Shown: piece by piece, positions 10,875 through 21,930 of the stretch
How the letters are laid out: the number at the start of each line of letters is the position of its first letter
Position numbering within the stretch: the first letter of the stretch is position 1
DNA from: Cricetomys ansorgei
Lineage: Eukaryota > Chordata > Mammalia > Rodentia > Nesomyidae
Direction: 5' to 3'
Assembly (NCBI GenBank): GCA_026225945.1
Contig: JAMJFZ010002884.1
Coordinates: 124,001-188,000, forward strand
DNA length: 64,000 nucleotides
Position numbers and translations under genes: made by a program
The notes under the pieces: generated by a model
What the model was told of the DNA's origin: nothing
Database searches by the model: none
The model's input: the letters and a program-made list of their open reading frames with translations, nothing else

Positions 10875-10984
10875 TGAGTCAGGAAAAGCGAAAAATTCAA
10901 TCAGTTGCCCAGATGTATTTATTGCCAAATAACGGGGTACTTGGATACATCTGGACAGCCGAATGAACTCTTAACTCCTCATCT
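10875..10984 (-). ncRNA. MIR1298: pre-microRNA mir-1298
   Basis: Intronic microRNA hairpin in HTR2C, sense to the host gene. On the minus strand the 5p arm (10946-10967) matches the human miR-1298-5p sequence I know at all 22 positions; it begins TTCATTCGGCTG. The 3p arm (10895-10915) begins CATCTGGGCAACTGA and differs from human at two of 21 positions (16 and 21). The position-16 change turns a G-C pair into a G-U pair, so the stem survives. Flank and loop also follow the human precursor. It lies about 6.7 kb upstream of the start-codon exon and is expected to be co-transcribed with the receptor. Confidence 0.95.
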
Positions 10985-11314
10985 CTCCAACAGATCTTCA
11001 TTTTGCAGCCTTAGACACTCCTAGATAAAGGGGAGAGAAATGAACAAAACACTGCTTTGGAGTGGAAGGATTGATGATTAGTCTTTCTGGTTTTGCAATT
11101 CCACATCAAGAAAAAGCAGTCTCTGATGTATAGCATATTACTAGAAAATGTGTTTAAGACACCAACTACCAAGAATAGCTATATATAAAACAGAATCCTT
11201 GTAAACAATGAAAATGTGTGACAAATACAGGAAATTCAGTGGACAAAGTAAATTTGCATAATTTACATTTTAAATATATCACGTTAAAAATATCAGGTTT
11301 TGTAACAAATAGAT

Positions 11315-11470
11315 CATTAGACTGGGCAGTAGAGGGTATGATTTTAGACTTGACTGTATTACCTAGGTGATGTGTAGCTTAAAATAAATAACCAAACTTC
11401 TTTGGGCCTCAATATTTTCAGCCATATCATTATGGAGTTAAAATGGGAGAACTGTATTGCTCCAACTTGT
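11315..11470 (+). mobile_element. MIR SINE relic
   Basis: Forward MIR pattern: GACTTGACTGTATTACCTAG, TGTGTAGCTTAAAATAAA, CTTTGGGCCTCAATATTTTC (consensus CTCTGTGCCTCAGTTTCCTC) and ATGGAGTTAAAATGGGA. Confidence 0.6.
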
Positions 11471-12540
11471 TGTGATTCAAGTCCTCCCACCCCATAAACG
11501 CTTGACTTATTTTGTGTTATTTTACAAAGGTGGTACTTCTAAATAGCTAAGTTTGATTACAGGTAGATGCTTCTTCTCATTGCCAACTGAATGTAAAACA
11601 TGACATCCACCTGAATGTGTCTCTTGATTTATAAGGAGTGTGAGAGTGATTTGCAGGTATTTTCATAATGCAGCTCACATATCCTGCAAACCAGTGTGCA
11701 TGCAGAAATCTGTTGTTTCTATTTCCTTAGACTGAAGAATTAGGGAATCTCATACAGTCATTAAAAAAAATCTAAGACAAAATTATCTATTTGTGATTTT
11801 CTGACTATAAAAATTCTGTGACTAGAATAATTACAGAAACATGAATTTTAAGCAATACTGCCCAGTTTTGTGGTGCTCTAAAACCCAAGTTTCATTTGTA
11901 ATCTTAAATTCCAGCCAGAATCTGTTTACTGCTTCATAGATCCTTCTACTCTTTTGTTGATTTGTTGAACAAGATTGAATGTCTTATTTCTTATTTCTCT
12001 TATTTCTTACACTGGTTTCATAATCCTTGCAACAAATGTTGCCAACATTTAGAGAAAGAGATAAGCCTATGCTATAACTACTCTTTGTGCGTTTGAAGTT
12101 AAAATCTCAAATAACATATACTAATACCTATCCACTGTAAAAGTTTTCTAACTAGTTCATAGAGAATTCTGTAAATTATTCTCCCCTGTACAATTCAGTT
12201 TACAAATACAATATGTCAAGAAGTTTAGAATAATACAGTTTCTCAAATCCTTTTGTGTATGATTTTAAAGTGCGAGTAATTGTTTGTGTGATCATGCCTG
12301 TGTATGTGGGTTAGAGGTGGTGAATGAAAACAAATATGTTTTAAATGCACATTTTACAAATCACCATCATCCACAAAGCACTATACTTTCATAAATTGAG
12401 ATCATGGTGTGATACTTGAAAGCCATTGCGTGATTGCATGTATTCAATCATCTTTTAAAGCGGAAGAACTCACTTGCCTAATATTAAAACCTCTGGGAAA
12501 GCCTGATAACTGAAAATATTGGAAGTTGCTCCTGTTTGTG
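11471..12540. other. No recognisable feature
   Basis: AT-rich intron without an identifiable gene or repeat. Confidence 0.5.
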
Positions 12541-12570
12541 AAATAACAGAAAATAACAGAAAATAACAGA
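12541..12570 (+). repeat. 10-bp tandem repeat, three copies
   Basis: AAATAACAGA repeated three times exactly. Confidence 0.95.
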
Positions 12571-12849
12571 AGCTTCAGAACAACGACACCTGCTTTCATA
12601 TCTCATTGGAAGATCATTCTATATAAAGTCAGTCACCTACTCAAGTGAAGTAGAGATGCAGTTTGCTGTTATACAGACTCATTGTCTAATGCCAACTAAC
12701 TGGAGAACATTATTAAGTTCTGCAATTTTGTCTAAAAATGATTTTTAAAAAGCAAAATATAGGAAGTTGAGGATGGCTTTTGGCGGTCTTACATGACACT
12801 TAGAAACTACTGTTATGATTTCTAGGTATGCAACAGCACACCTAGCATG

Positions 12850-13220
12850 CAATAGACATGCTAGCATGGAAGGGGAAAGACGAATATGACCCTCAACCCT
12901 AAACAAAGAATTAAAGGCTCCAAAGGAATGCTGAGAGCCAGTGAAATCAACTTTCCTAGGAATGAGCCCATGAACTGGTTATCCAATACCAAGTAGTCAG
13001 GCCTGAAATGACATACATACAAGTAATAGTATATGAACTGAGCCAGCTGTATTTATGTATTTATGCACATAAATATGAATAACAAAACAATTGAAGAAAA
13101 AGCGGCCATGAATTTGAGGCGGAGTAAAGGGGAAGAGGAACATGGAACAGGTTGGAGAGAGGAAAGGGAAAAGAGTAAATGATGAAAATATTTTCATTTT
13201 GGAAAGTAAAGAAGGCCCTA
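12850..13220 (+). mobile_element. L1 (Lx-like) 3' UTR
   Basis: Rodent L1 3'-end landmarks in order: CTAGCATGGAAGGGGAAAG, AGGAATGAGCCCATGAACTG, CAATACCAAGTAGTCAGG, a stretch of short A/T repeats, GCGGCCATGAATTTGAGG, and a GGGAAGAGG...GATGAAAATATTTTCAT terminus. Confidence 0.8.
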
Positions 13221-13404
13221 TGTATGATAATTGCACTGCAGATTTGTAAGAATATACTTACAATTTTAGAATTGTGTGATAAAGTGGTGGGAAATAATTT
13301 AACAAATAATTGGAAAGAGAAAGAGATAGATTAATAAAGTGTTACAGAATCCTAATACTTATGAAAGATGGGATTATAGAAAAGTACTGACTTTTATCCA
13401 TACT

Positions 13405-13409
13405 AGTGT

Positions 13410-13453
<44 letters not shown>
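13405..13453 (+). repeat. (TG)n microsatellite
   Basis: TG dinucleotide run of nearly 50 bp with one TATG interruption near its start. Confidence 0.97.
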
Positions 13454-13456
<3 letters not shown>

Positions 13457-14134
13457 AAAGTTTTTCATAAAAATATATATGTTTAAATGAGGTAAATTCT
13501 CATGTTGCAGGATGTCAAACATTGTTTCCTAAAAATCAAAGTCTTCATTATTTTATCCCTAATCTTTGTTTTTATTTCTTAGCATCTTGCCATACCACAA
13601 GTTCAGTTCTTACAAACAGAAGGAAACAAAACAAAATGAGTATTTTAATGTTCTCCTAAAATGATGTATTTTCTTAGTAAAAATATTTGTTTTTGAAAAT
13701 GCTATAGGTTCCATTTTCTTAAACAACTTTCTACCAAAAAGATGTCATGATAACAGACTTCAGAAAAGTTATCCTTAGGTGACTGACATTTCCAATATAA
13801 TGTATTTGTCTTTGTTTCTGTGCTCCCTATTCCACTTAACAGCAGTATCTGATGCTTAAGCTCTCTCACTAAGCTCTCCAGGGAAGTTCTGTGACAGAGA
13901 CTCATTTAGCATAAGCCATGGCTACAATTTGGCCCTGTTCATAAATATCTTGAGGGCCAACTCGTTCCATTTTTCAATCTTAGTGACTAAATAGGCTGAA
14001 AAAATTCTTTTATTAAATGTATTCATTAACCATTTGAAATCTCTACTCTCTCTGAAAATTTATAAAGGAAATATATTCGCTGCAAATCACCATTGGGGTT
14101 CAGTATGAAACCTTTGCCTCACATGTGACATTAT
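13454..14134. other. No recognisable feature
   Basis: Intron with no identified gene or repeat. Confidence 0.5.
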
Positions 14135-14310
14135 AGCCCATCATCTACCACACCGGGATGGGAACAGAAACCTCGTCCAAGTTAAAAAACAAAAAAAAAA
14201 CAAAACAACAAAAAGAAAAACTTCTTCCAAGTGTTCCGTTACATTAGGGGGAAGAAAACGTAAGGGGAAAATGATGTAATTATATTCTAATCTTAAAAAT
14301 AGAAGATTTT
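14135..14310 (+). mobile_element. L1 3'-end fragment
   Basis: GGGGAAAATGATGTAATT and TATATTCTAATCTTAAAAAT match the terminal bases of muroid L1 elements. The upstream part is A-rich and less certain. Confidence 0.5.
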
Positions 14311-14802
14311 TTAAAAGAAACCTAAAAATACAGGCATCAACATGCACAGTTTTTCTTCTATATGTAGGAAATTACAGACAGCGTTGGTATTCCTACTACT
14401 ACATAAAAGAATCTGTAACAATGGGCCGTATTTCCTTATGTTATGAATAACCACTTTTAAGCTTAAGCTAGAGGACTATGTTTTGTAAATGTAAATACTG
14501 TGTTCATAATCACAACTCAATGGTTATGACTACTGAAGATATACTGCCATCTTAGGAATGCATGATGAAGTAATGTGAGATGATTTGAAATAATTCAATG
14601 AAGAGAATTTATCATTTAGTATATTCTATAGATTTTGAAAATTATTTTCACTTTATTTTTACAGAATAAAAGGTAACATATTTAAGAGTGTAGCAGCAAA
14701 AAGTGTATGTGTTTATTGCAGTCATTAAAAACCTATTTCATGTATGGCAATGTTCTAAAACATGGGATATACTACTAAAAGAAGATAAGATCTTTCCTGC
14801 TT

Positions 14803-15480
14803 GAAGAGAGTGTAAGAGCCAGAGTGGGTGGTGGAAACCAGGAGAAAAAGGCCCTCTAAATCAACTGAACAAGGCTCATATGAACTCCCAGAGACTGAAG
14901 CATGCCTGCACGGATCTGCACAAGGTACTCTCTGTATGTATCATGGCTTGCTTTCAATTTAGTGTTTTTATGCAATTCCTGAGTGTGTGAACTGGTGATT
15001 CTCTGATTCTTGTGCCTTCTCTTGAAGCTCTTTACCATCTGTTGATTTGTCTTGTCCAACTTCGATGTGATAGTTTTTGTTTTATCTTATATCTTATTTT
15101 GCTTTATTTTTTAAAAATGAATGAAAACCCAGTCACTGCCTTTTATACCTGTTGGAAGAAGGAAATCAATTTTCTCCAATGGAGTGACAGCATATCAACC
15201 ACTCCAGGGCAGGCCTTTTGTTCAGGAGTAGTTGACCAACACACAAAGACCTCCACTGTTTTTTGGGTGTGCTTTTATTTGGTTACTTTTTTTTTCCCTG
15301 TTTCAGGGTTATTCTACTGTTTTACTGATTTTGTTGTTTTACTGGGTTTTTGTTTTGTTCTTAAAAAGAACTTAAAGTTGAATGGGTAGGGAGGGAGGAG
15401 GACCTGGAAAACTTGGGGGGAAATGACTAAAATATATTTAAATTTAAAAATGTAAACAAAAATACAATAAAAAAGAAAAA
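14803..15480 (+). mobile_element. L1 (Lx-like) 3' UTR and tail
   Basis: AGTGTAAGAGCCAGAGTGG, GGCCCTCTAAATCAACTGAA, CTCATATGAACTC, AGACTGAAGCATGC, TTCTTGTGCCTTCTCTTGA and TTGTCTTGTCCAACTTCGA follow the rodent L1 3' UTR. It closes with GGGAGGGAGGAGGACC and an A-rich tail. The 125-residue frame at 15012-15389 is noncoding L1 sequence. The same segment recurs on the other strand at 23285-23985. Confidence 0.88.
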
Positions 15481-15744
15481 GTAAATAAGGTTATTAATAT
15501 ATTAAGATCATCTATTGAGTATAATTTGTTTGCAAACATATTTTTAAAAATTCAGAGGAAAAGATAATGTTATAAAAATAAGAAAACTTAACATCATCAA
15601 GTCTGAGTTGATTACATTTGTACTGGCCTGTAATCTAAATAGGTAGGGTCTCCTTGGTATTCAAATGAGAAGTATTCCTATACACTCTTACATCTGACAA
15701 GGAGGCTTTTAGTCATGAATTAAATGCATCATGTGAATAAATGG

Positions 15745-15922
15745 TTCATATGTGTGTGGTGTGTATTGTGATATGTGTATTTTGAAGATGTATGTGTGTT
15801 GTATATGCACACATTTGTCTGTTGATGCACAAACAGTCGGGTTGTAGATATGAGAAGCCACTTGATCTTTTCCTCAAACTTGCAAACCAAGTGCTCTTAC
15901 TAACTGAGCCAGTTTTTTGGCC
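15745..15922 (-). mobile_element. Degraded B2-family SINE
   Basis: A TG-rich segment followed by CAAGTGCTCTTACTAACTGA and GCCAGTTTTTTGGCC, the reverse of the B2 tRNA-like head. Confidence 0.55.
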
Positions 15923-15998
15923 GTAAGAAAATATTTCTTACAGTGAAAAAACAAAAACAAGAAACCCACTAGTTTGTTAGTAGCTGGTACACCAAAGA

Positions 15999-16017
15999 TG
16001 CGCCCTCTGGTTACCTA
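15999..16017 (-). promoter_or_regulatory. CTCF-like motif
   Basis: Minus-strand core ACCAGAGGGCGC is a near-ideal match to the 3' half of the CTCF consensus. It lies about 80 bp beyond a degraded B2-type SINE. Motif only. Confidence 0.5.
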
Positions 16018-18612
16018 CATCTTCGTAATGGAGTACCTTACAACCATCAGGATAACAGTCAGAAAGTCACAAGTGGCTTGCTAAACAAGCACATACTTTT
16101 CAACTGATGGCCTTTAGTGATGTTTTTAGTGTTGTTTAGGTATTTCTGTCTCATGGTCTCTTGGAAATAATGCAGTTAAAATATGTTTTTAATGTAAATT
16201 TCTACCATTATCCTTTAAGTACACATTCCCTTAAGAATTTACCCCCTCTTTAACATTTTCAAGAGAACACTTAGTGCTAGGTAGGAAGAAAGAAACTAAA
16301 AACGCCCTCTTCAACTGTTTTCTCAGCATCATCTTAGATATCAGGGCAACATTTCCTCAGAGACAAATGGCATCATCAGTGGTCACTCATGTCTTGGTAT
16401 ACAGAGAATTTAAAAATAATTTTAAAAGACAGCCTTTAAACACTATAATGGAAAATATCCCATTGTCTGCTAATGTCCCACTGTCAAGAGCTAGCCTTCG
16501 AGTTAGTGATGAAGACCCACAGGCTGCTTGAAACTAACTGAAAGAATTTAAAAAGAAACAAATGACAAGGGTTTTAAACTGGCCCCAAATTCACAAAGCC
16601 AAAAGGTACAATAACAGCAACACATGCTCTGAGCTATTCCTTCCTGATCCAAAGTTAAGAAAATGGAAAGCAAAGTGCCAGCAATAGACATAGTTATTAT
16701 TCCTTTCTAGTCTATACACACCTTGAATTCTAAACTACCCACAGCAACGCTTAGCTGACAACATAGCGAAATAAGGTAATATTAAGGTTAAATAGTTCTT
16801 CTTTGTTTAATCATAAAGGATGGAGTGCTACTTTCACACCACAGATCACACTGAGAGGGACGCAATTTTGTACCTCTTCATTTTAGCTCAAGCAAGGGCC
16901 AAAGGCTCTGGCCATTCCCATCATCTCTTTTCTACCACTGTGCTCACACTGTCCTCCTAAATTGTACTGTTGTTGCAGTTGCCCCCTTCTCCTCCTCCTT
17001 CTCCTCCTCCTCCTCCTCCCCCAACTCTTCTTTCATTCCCCTACCAGGTTTCCTGTTTCTCAGCTGCCAGGATCTCCTGCCTCCCTCTTCTTTTTCTCTT
17101 ACTCCATTAAATCACCTTTGAACTCCCTTTTATTTAAAGCCCTCTAAACATTATTATATCACAGAGACCAAAAACTTACAAGGGGACTCTATGTACCCCA
17201 GTGATAATCATAGATGCTTGAAAGTAGGCCTTGAGTTTCATTGAATTCAATTTATATGAATATATAGTTCTTGGAGGTTTCTTCCTGATTTGAAGTCCAG
17301 ATGGCCTGTGGGTAGTCACTGGCAGTTTAAATTTGCTTGTTCCATTTAATAGTAATGGAACTCTTTCATTTCATTTAGCTGTTTTTAATAGATTAAAAAC
17401 ACTGGCGGAGACAAATCTTATAAGCTTAAACCTTTTTTTAAAGCTAAAGAGTTGATACTTAAATTATCATCACAAAATAGATTATTTCATAACACTATAT
17501 GACAATTATGATTTATTCTTAGTTAACTACTGCCTTTCTCTTGACTAACTTGCCAAAATTGATGTATTTCAATTCAGTGGTGTTTTGAGCCAGTTGATTA
17601 TCGTAGGACAAAGCCCAAGGTCGAATTTATTCAAGCAAACTGATTTCTGTAAATTTGGGGTGGCACTTAAATCTTGAGATGAGCCTAAAAGAGTCAAACT
17701 TGTATCGAGTTTTAAGTTCATAAATCAGAGTAAGCATATATAGACGAAATGAGCACATCCAATCTACTTCATATCCTTATGCTGATTCAGGACCTATCAA
17801 CAAGGCAGTCTTGAGGTTTCTCCTTAAGTAGTGTTTGTTACTCACAGAAAACAATAAGTAGTGAATTAGGGAAGGTGCATTATGACCATCAAATTTTACA
17901 ATATGATGAAAGGGTCTTTTGTTGACAAAGGCAGATCAGATTACCTGCCTTTTCATCCATTCAAAATGATTTAGAACAATAAGTTAGCCCTAAGTACACT
18001 TAGACACAATTTGTAGGCCATGTCATTGAATAATCTATGCCAGATTACATTATATCATTATAAAGAGAAATATATGAATGAGTACACAAATCACTTGCCA
18101 GTGTTGTGTGAATGAAAAGGTGTGCTTACTGTACTCGTACCATGTATTCCTTCAAATCTGTAGAAAATCACCTGCTAGGCCAAGCATTCCATAACAGAAT
18201 CACCCAGAGATCAAATATTTCAATATCTGTGACAGCAGCCTTAGATTTTAATGAGACAACTGGCAGTCATATAAAATCAGATGGATCATAGAAAATATAG
18301 ATACAAGAAAAATATATTAGCTGGCAGCTTGATCATTTTTTATTCCCCCCAAAAATTAAGGGACTGGAATAGTTTTTAAAATGTCAGCATTTTCATATAC
18401 AATGTTATGGAGGTAGACTTTCTGAGTTGACTTAACATATAGTTGCTTCAATCTGAATGGACTATAACCAGAATTATAGAGGTTTTGTTATAGACTTTTG
18501 TATTGGCACTGAAGAGAGAATGTTTACATGTACTTGAATTCTAGCAAGATCTCTAACAAAAAAGACTTGATGGCATAAAAAAAAGCTTATGCTCGTTTTC
18601 CTTATTAAGTTA
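16018..18612. other. No confident feature except a CT-rich patch
   Basis: Intron without an identified gene. A trinucleotide-like CTC/CTT patch lies at 16982-17022; its short poly-Leu frame is low complexity, not a gene. Confidence 0.5.
16982..17022 (+). repeat. (CTC/CTT)n low-complexity tract
   Basis: Tandem CTCCTC/CTTCTC triplets over about 40 bp. Confidence 0.9.
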
Positions 18613-18740
18613 CTGAATAAGTTTGAGCTGAGAGCCTTCTGTATGTCAGGTACTGAACTGAAGCCATGATGATAGGCAAAATTGATATTCTTTCTTGTAT
18701 AAAGAGAAAGCCCAGTACTAGTACATAATAGCATTAGCTT
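18613..18740 (-). mobile_element. L2 relic
   Basis: CTTCTGTATGTCAGGTACTG with a downstream A/G-rich body resembles reverse L2 (consensus CTACTATGTGCCAGGCACTG). Confidence 0.45.
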
Positions 18741-18826
18741 TACATTGTCCAATTGTGGTCAGTACTAGAAGGGGAAAGGTCAGGTGCAATTAGAGAGTTT
18801 GCTTTTCATTGATTAGCGAATTATAC

Positions 18827-18960
18827 ATTTGTTTGTTTGGTTTGGTTTGGTTTGGTTTCTGAGGCAAGGTCTCATGCAAGTCCAGGCAGACTTGAACTCT
18901 TAAGCAGCTGATGACAGCCTTGATTTCTTGATCTTCTGGGCTTTCAGACATGCCTTATTT
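18827..18960 (-). mobile_element. B1-like SINE
   Basis: A (TTTGG)n stretch, then GAGGCAAGGTCTCATGCAAG, CTTGAACTCTTAAGCAGCTG and GGCTTTCAGACATGCC, the reverse order of B1. Confidence 0.6.
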
Positions 18961-19274
18961 CAATTAAGATTTCTTTAAGTAGATAATTAACCTGAAGAAT
19001 CAATCTTAAAATTTTTCCATCAGGCTGTTAGGGGAAATTTTTATTTCATACTGGAGGCTGAAGTAAAGTAAGTCTGAAAATAATAAAAAGTCAGTTTAAA
19101 GGAAAAAAAAATCATAGTGAACATTTTTAAAAGAATACTGGGAATTTTGAATATTTTAATATATACCACATTAATATTTGCCTCATTATGAGCAATGATG
19201 AGAAAATATAAAAAAAACCTGAGATAAAATGTTAGCATTAAAAACTAGCTTTCATTTCAGCCAACACACTTCAG

Positions 19275-19293
19275 TACTGCCACCTCGTGGCTA
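19275..19293 (-). promoter_or_regulatory. CTCF-like motif
   Basis: Minus-strand TAGCCACGAGGTGGCAGTA fits the CCACNAGRTGGCAG form of the CTCF site. It lies in single-copy-looking AT-rich DNA. Motif only. Confidence 0.5.
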
Positions 19294-19437
19294 CCTTGAT
19301 TACTACAACTGGTCATTTGTATTTTGGAGCTCTATGATGACACAGGATCAAATGCAAGATGCACCTGTTAGTGATTTCAGATGGAATTCCCAAGCCTCTT
19401 TTATAATAAAACTAATAATGGTATGGTAATAATGGTA

Positions 19438-19513
19438 TGACCTAAATATGGTATGGTAGCATCCACACAAACTGAGTGCCAGTCTAGCTACGTAGTGAAA
19501 CAGTGTCTCAAAA
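19438..19513 (+). mobile_element. B1/B4-like fragment
   Basis: CCAGTCTAGCTACGTAGTGA and ACAGTGTCTCAAAACC resemble the right part of B1/B4 elements. Confidence 0.4.
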
Positions 19514-19904
19514 CCCGGTAGATTCAACTGGAACAGGACCACACTGATTCAGAGTGCACATAACAAAAACAGTAATGGAGAAAGAAAACATAAGCACATT
19601 ATTATGATAAAAACATAACTCATTTCTTAAGGATATCATCCCAACTTTGATAGATAAGATTTTTCAGAACATCAAAAATTACAAATGAGTTTACAAAAAG
19701 GGAAACATAAAGTAACCGTTTTCCCCAACCTTCTTTAAAAAGCAAAAACAAAAATTGATTTTTTCCATAAATTTTGACCAGCTCCATTTCCAACCTTGGC
19801 CAGTTCATCTCTCCTTAGACAACCTAGAGATCCCCCACTTTCTGTAGATCACCATATTGATGCTGAACTTAGTAGAGACTCCGGATCAGCAGAGCATACT
19901 ATAG

Positions 19905-19995
19905 CAAAAATCTTCTGAACTCAAGTGATCCGCCAGTCTCAGCCTACCCAGTAGCTGGAACTACAGACATGCACAACCTCACCCGGCATTTTTCT
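19905..19995 (-). mobile_element. Proto-B1 (7SL-derived) SINE
   Basis: GAACTCAAGTGATCCGCCAG, CTCAGCCTACCCAGTAGCTG and GACATGCACAACCTCACCC read as the reverse of a PB1/B1F monomer, close to the Alu left arm. Confidence 0.75.
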
Positions 19996-20271
19996 ATAAA
20001 TTTTGTAGCTTAATCTTTTCTTTTAATGGAGTAAGATAATTTTAAGTACTGTCAGTTATTGTGAAAAGAGTCTTACACTTCTTCAAACCACTTTTTTCAG
20101 TGTATGTGTTTTGTGATGTATAGTACAATATATTTTACTGCTGCAAGTATCAATTTAAAGAATGAAAGGTACTATAAGACTTTTTTATTGTAGTAGTTTA
20201 GTGTGGTAGACCCACTTTATGAATGACCTCCAATGACCTCACCTTTCTATAATCTCCTCCATCTTGAGTGT

Positions 20272-20923
20272 TGTGGGACAGTCATAGAGCTAAGAGTGGA
20301 TCAAAGCTGGATTGGAACCCCACGTCATCCCAGGAGATGAGAACAGTAGGCATTCAGCTAATCCTCACTTTGGCCTTGGCCAGAACCTTGCTAATTATTA
20401 AATATTGCCTGCTTTGCAGAAGCAAAGGAATGCGGCTTGGTTGGTACTTATCTGCGTTGTAGCTGGAAGCCTAGGGATGAGTCCATTTACTGATAAGTTG
20501 CCTTCCTCTTTTTCCCTGTGAGACCACATCATATGCAGAAGGTGCCCTTGCAAGACGTTGACTCTTAGTCTTGAGCTCCACATGCAAACAAGGCTACTCC
20601 AATATCATTGTCTTAGCCAATGGAATCTAGCCCTGGGTACCAAAGACCTCCCCTGCTTGTAGCCGGATATATGTAACCTGTACACTGCATTAAAGAGACT
20701 TTGACTTCCACCAAGAGTGAGTCCTGGGGTTTTTCTTGTACCCTGTACAATTCTCTGTGTGGCAACTGGATTTGTGCCAGTCTGGGCCCACATCCCTTCC
20801 CCTTCCCTCACCTCTCCTCCCATGCTCCTGTCTACAATCTCCATGCCCTGCCAGCGTGGAGAACCGAACTCAGTTGGCTGGTGGAGGCTGGGAGAGAGAG
20901 GCCAGAACACTGAGGAACCTAGC
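20272..20923 (+). mobile_element. Solo LTR, class II (ERVK)-like, copy 1
   Basis: A 652-bp element starting TGTGGGAC, related over its first 430 bp to 25542-26204. GAGTGT flanks both sides (20266-20271 and 20924-20929), a 6-bp target duplication as made by class II endogenous retroviruses. A TATA-like TATATGTAACC precedes CATTAAAGAG. No gag, pol or env is present. Family name not recognised. The short overlapping frames here are not genes. Confidence 0.65.
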
Positions 20924-20929
20924 GAGTGT

Positions 20930-21704
20930 GAGTGAACATGAAATTATAACCTGTGCCTCCTGTATGTTCTTCTATGCAGCAAAAGAGCTCATAGATGATA
21001 CTGATCTATTGTCTCCATTAAAAACAGGTCATCTTCTGGCTTGTAAGTGAACGGAGTATCACAGAGAAATGATGCATTAAAAAGATTCCCTCGCTTACGT
21101 GGGCTTTTGGGTGATGAGGCTGCCTTTGAGTCACTTGGGCTTCTATAACAACCCCTCACTCATACTCCTGTAGGGAACCCCACTAAACTCATTGGTTTTA
21201 TAAGCCTCCTCCCCCCCCGAAATTGTCCAGACAGGTGCTGACATTATGGAATATGGAATATGTCCATATTGGACATATTGGAATATGTCCAATGAGACAG
21301 TCAATAAGTCCATAGGTAATGGGCTGCAATAAATAAGAACCTCGGTCTCAAAGTCCTAAAGAACTTAATTCTGGTAACATGTTACGTGCTTAACAGTGTG
21401 GAAAGCAGATATTTCTCCAGCGCCTCCAGGTTAGAGTTCAGCCCGCCCACCACGTTGACTTTAGTTGTATGAGATTCCTGAACAAGGAGCTAGGGAGCAT
21501 TTGTTCCTGGGCATCTGACCTAGAAAACAATGAGGCAGTGTTGTAAGCAAGCAGGCTTTTAGTGATTTGTCACAGCAATGGACTCCCACTTTTTATCAAT
21601 ACAACTCATTCAGAGGTACAAGAAAAAGAACGGATGAGGATGATGGCATACGCACAACATGGAGCCTCTACAAAATGACTAGTGCAAAGCCAGGATGAAC
21701 AAGA
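20930..21704. other. Unassigned sequence, possibly repeat-derived
   Basis: More GC-rich than its surroundings (for example 21080-21230), so perhaps an unrecognised LTR remnant. It contains the small inverted repeat at 21257-21291. No gene seen. Confidence 0.35.
21257..21291. repeat. Short inverted plus direct repeat
   Basis: AATATGTCCA (21257-21266), a 3-base spacer, its exact inverse TGGACATATT (21270-21279), then AATATGTCCA again at 21282-21291. Confidence 0.9.
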
Positions 21705-21930
21705 GAAGGACTTGGGCGGCAGAGACAGCTCAGAGATAGTCTACCTGTCCTTGCCAAGCCTGAGGCCTTGAGTTCCAGCCCCAGAACCCACATGATGAAA
21801 AGAGGGGGTCGATCTCCACTTATGCACCATGGCACATACATGCTGATTCATACAGACACTCAAGATGAATGAATATATGACACACACATGCTGATTCACA
21901 CAGACATAAATGAATATATGACAAAGTTTT
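21705..21930 (+). mobile_element. B2/B3-type SINE
   Basis: GGCAGAGACAGCTCAGAG, CCTTGAGTTCCAGCCCC and AGAACCCACATGATGAAAAG form a B2 body. The tail repeats a CATGCTGATTCA unit twice, each followed by AATGAATATATGACA, suggesting a local duplication. Confidence 0.8.

Noticed and set aside
15012..15389. 125-aa open frame
   Set aside because: It lies in the noncoding 3' UTR of an L1 copy.
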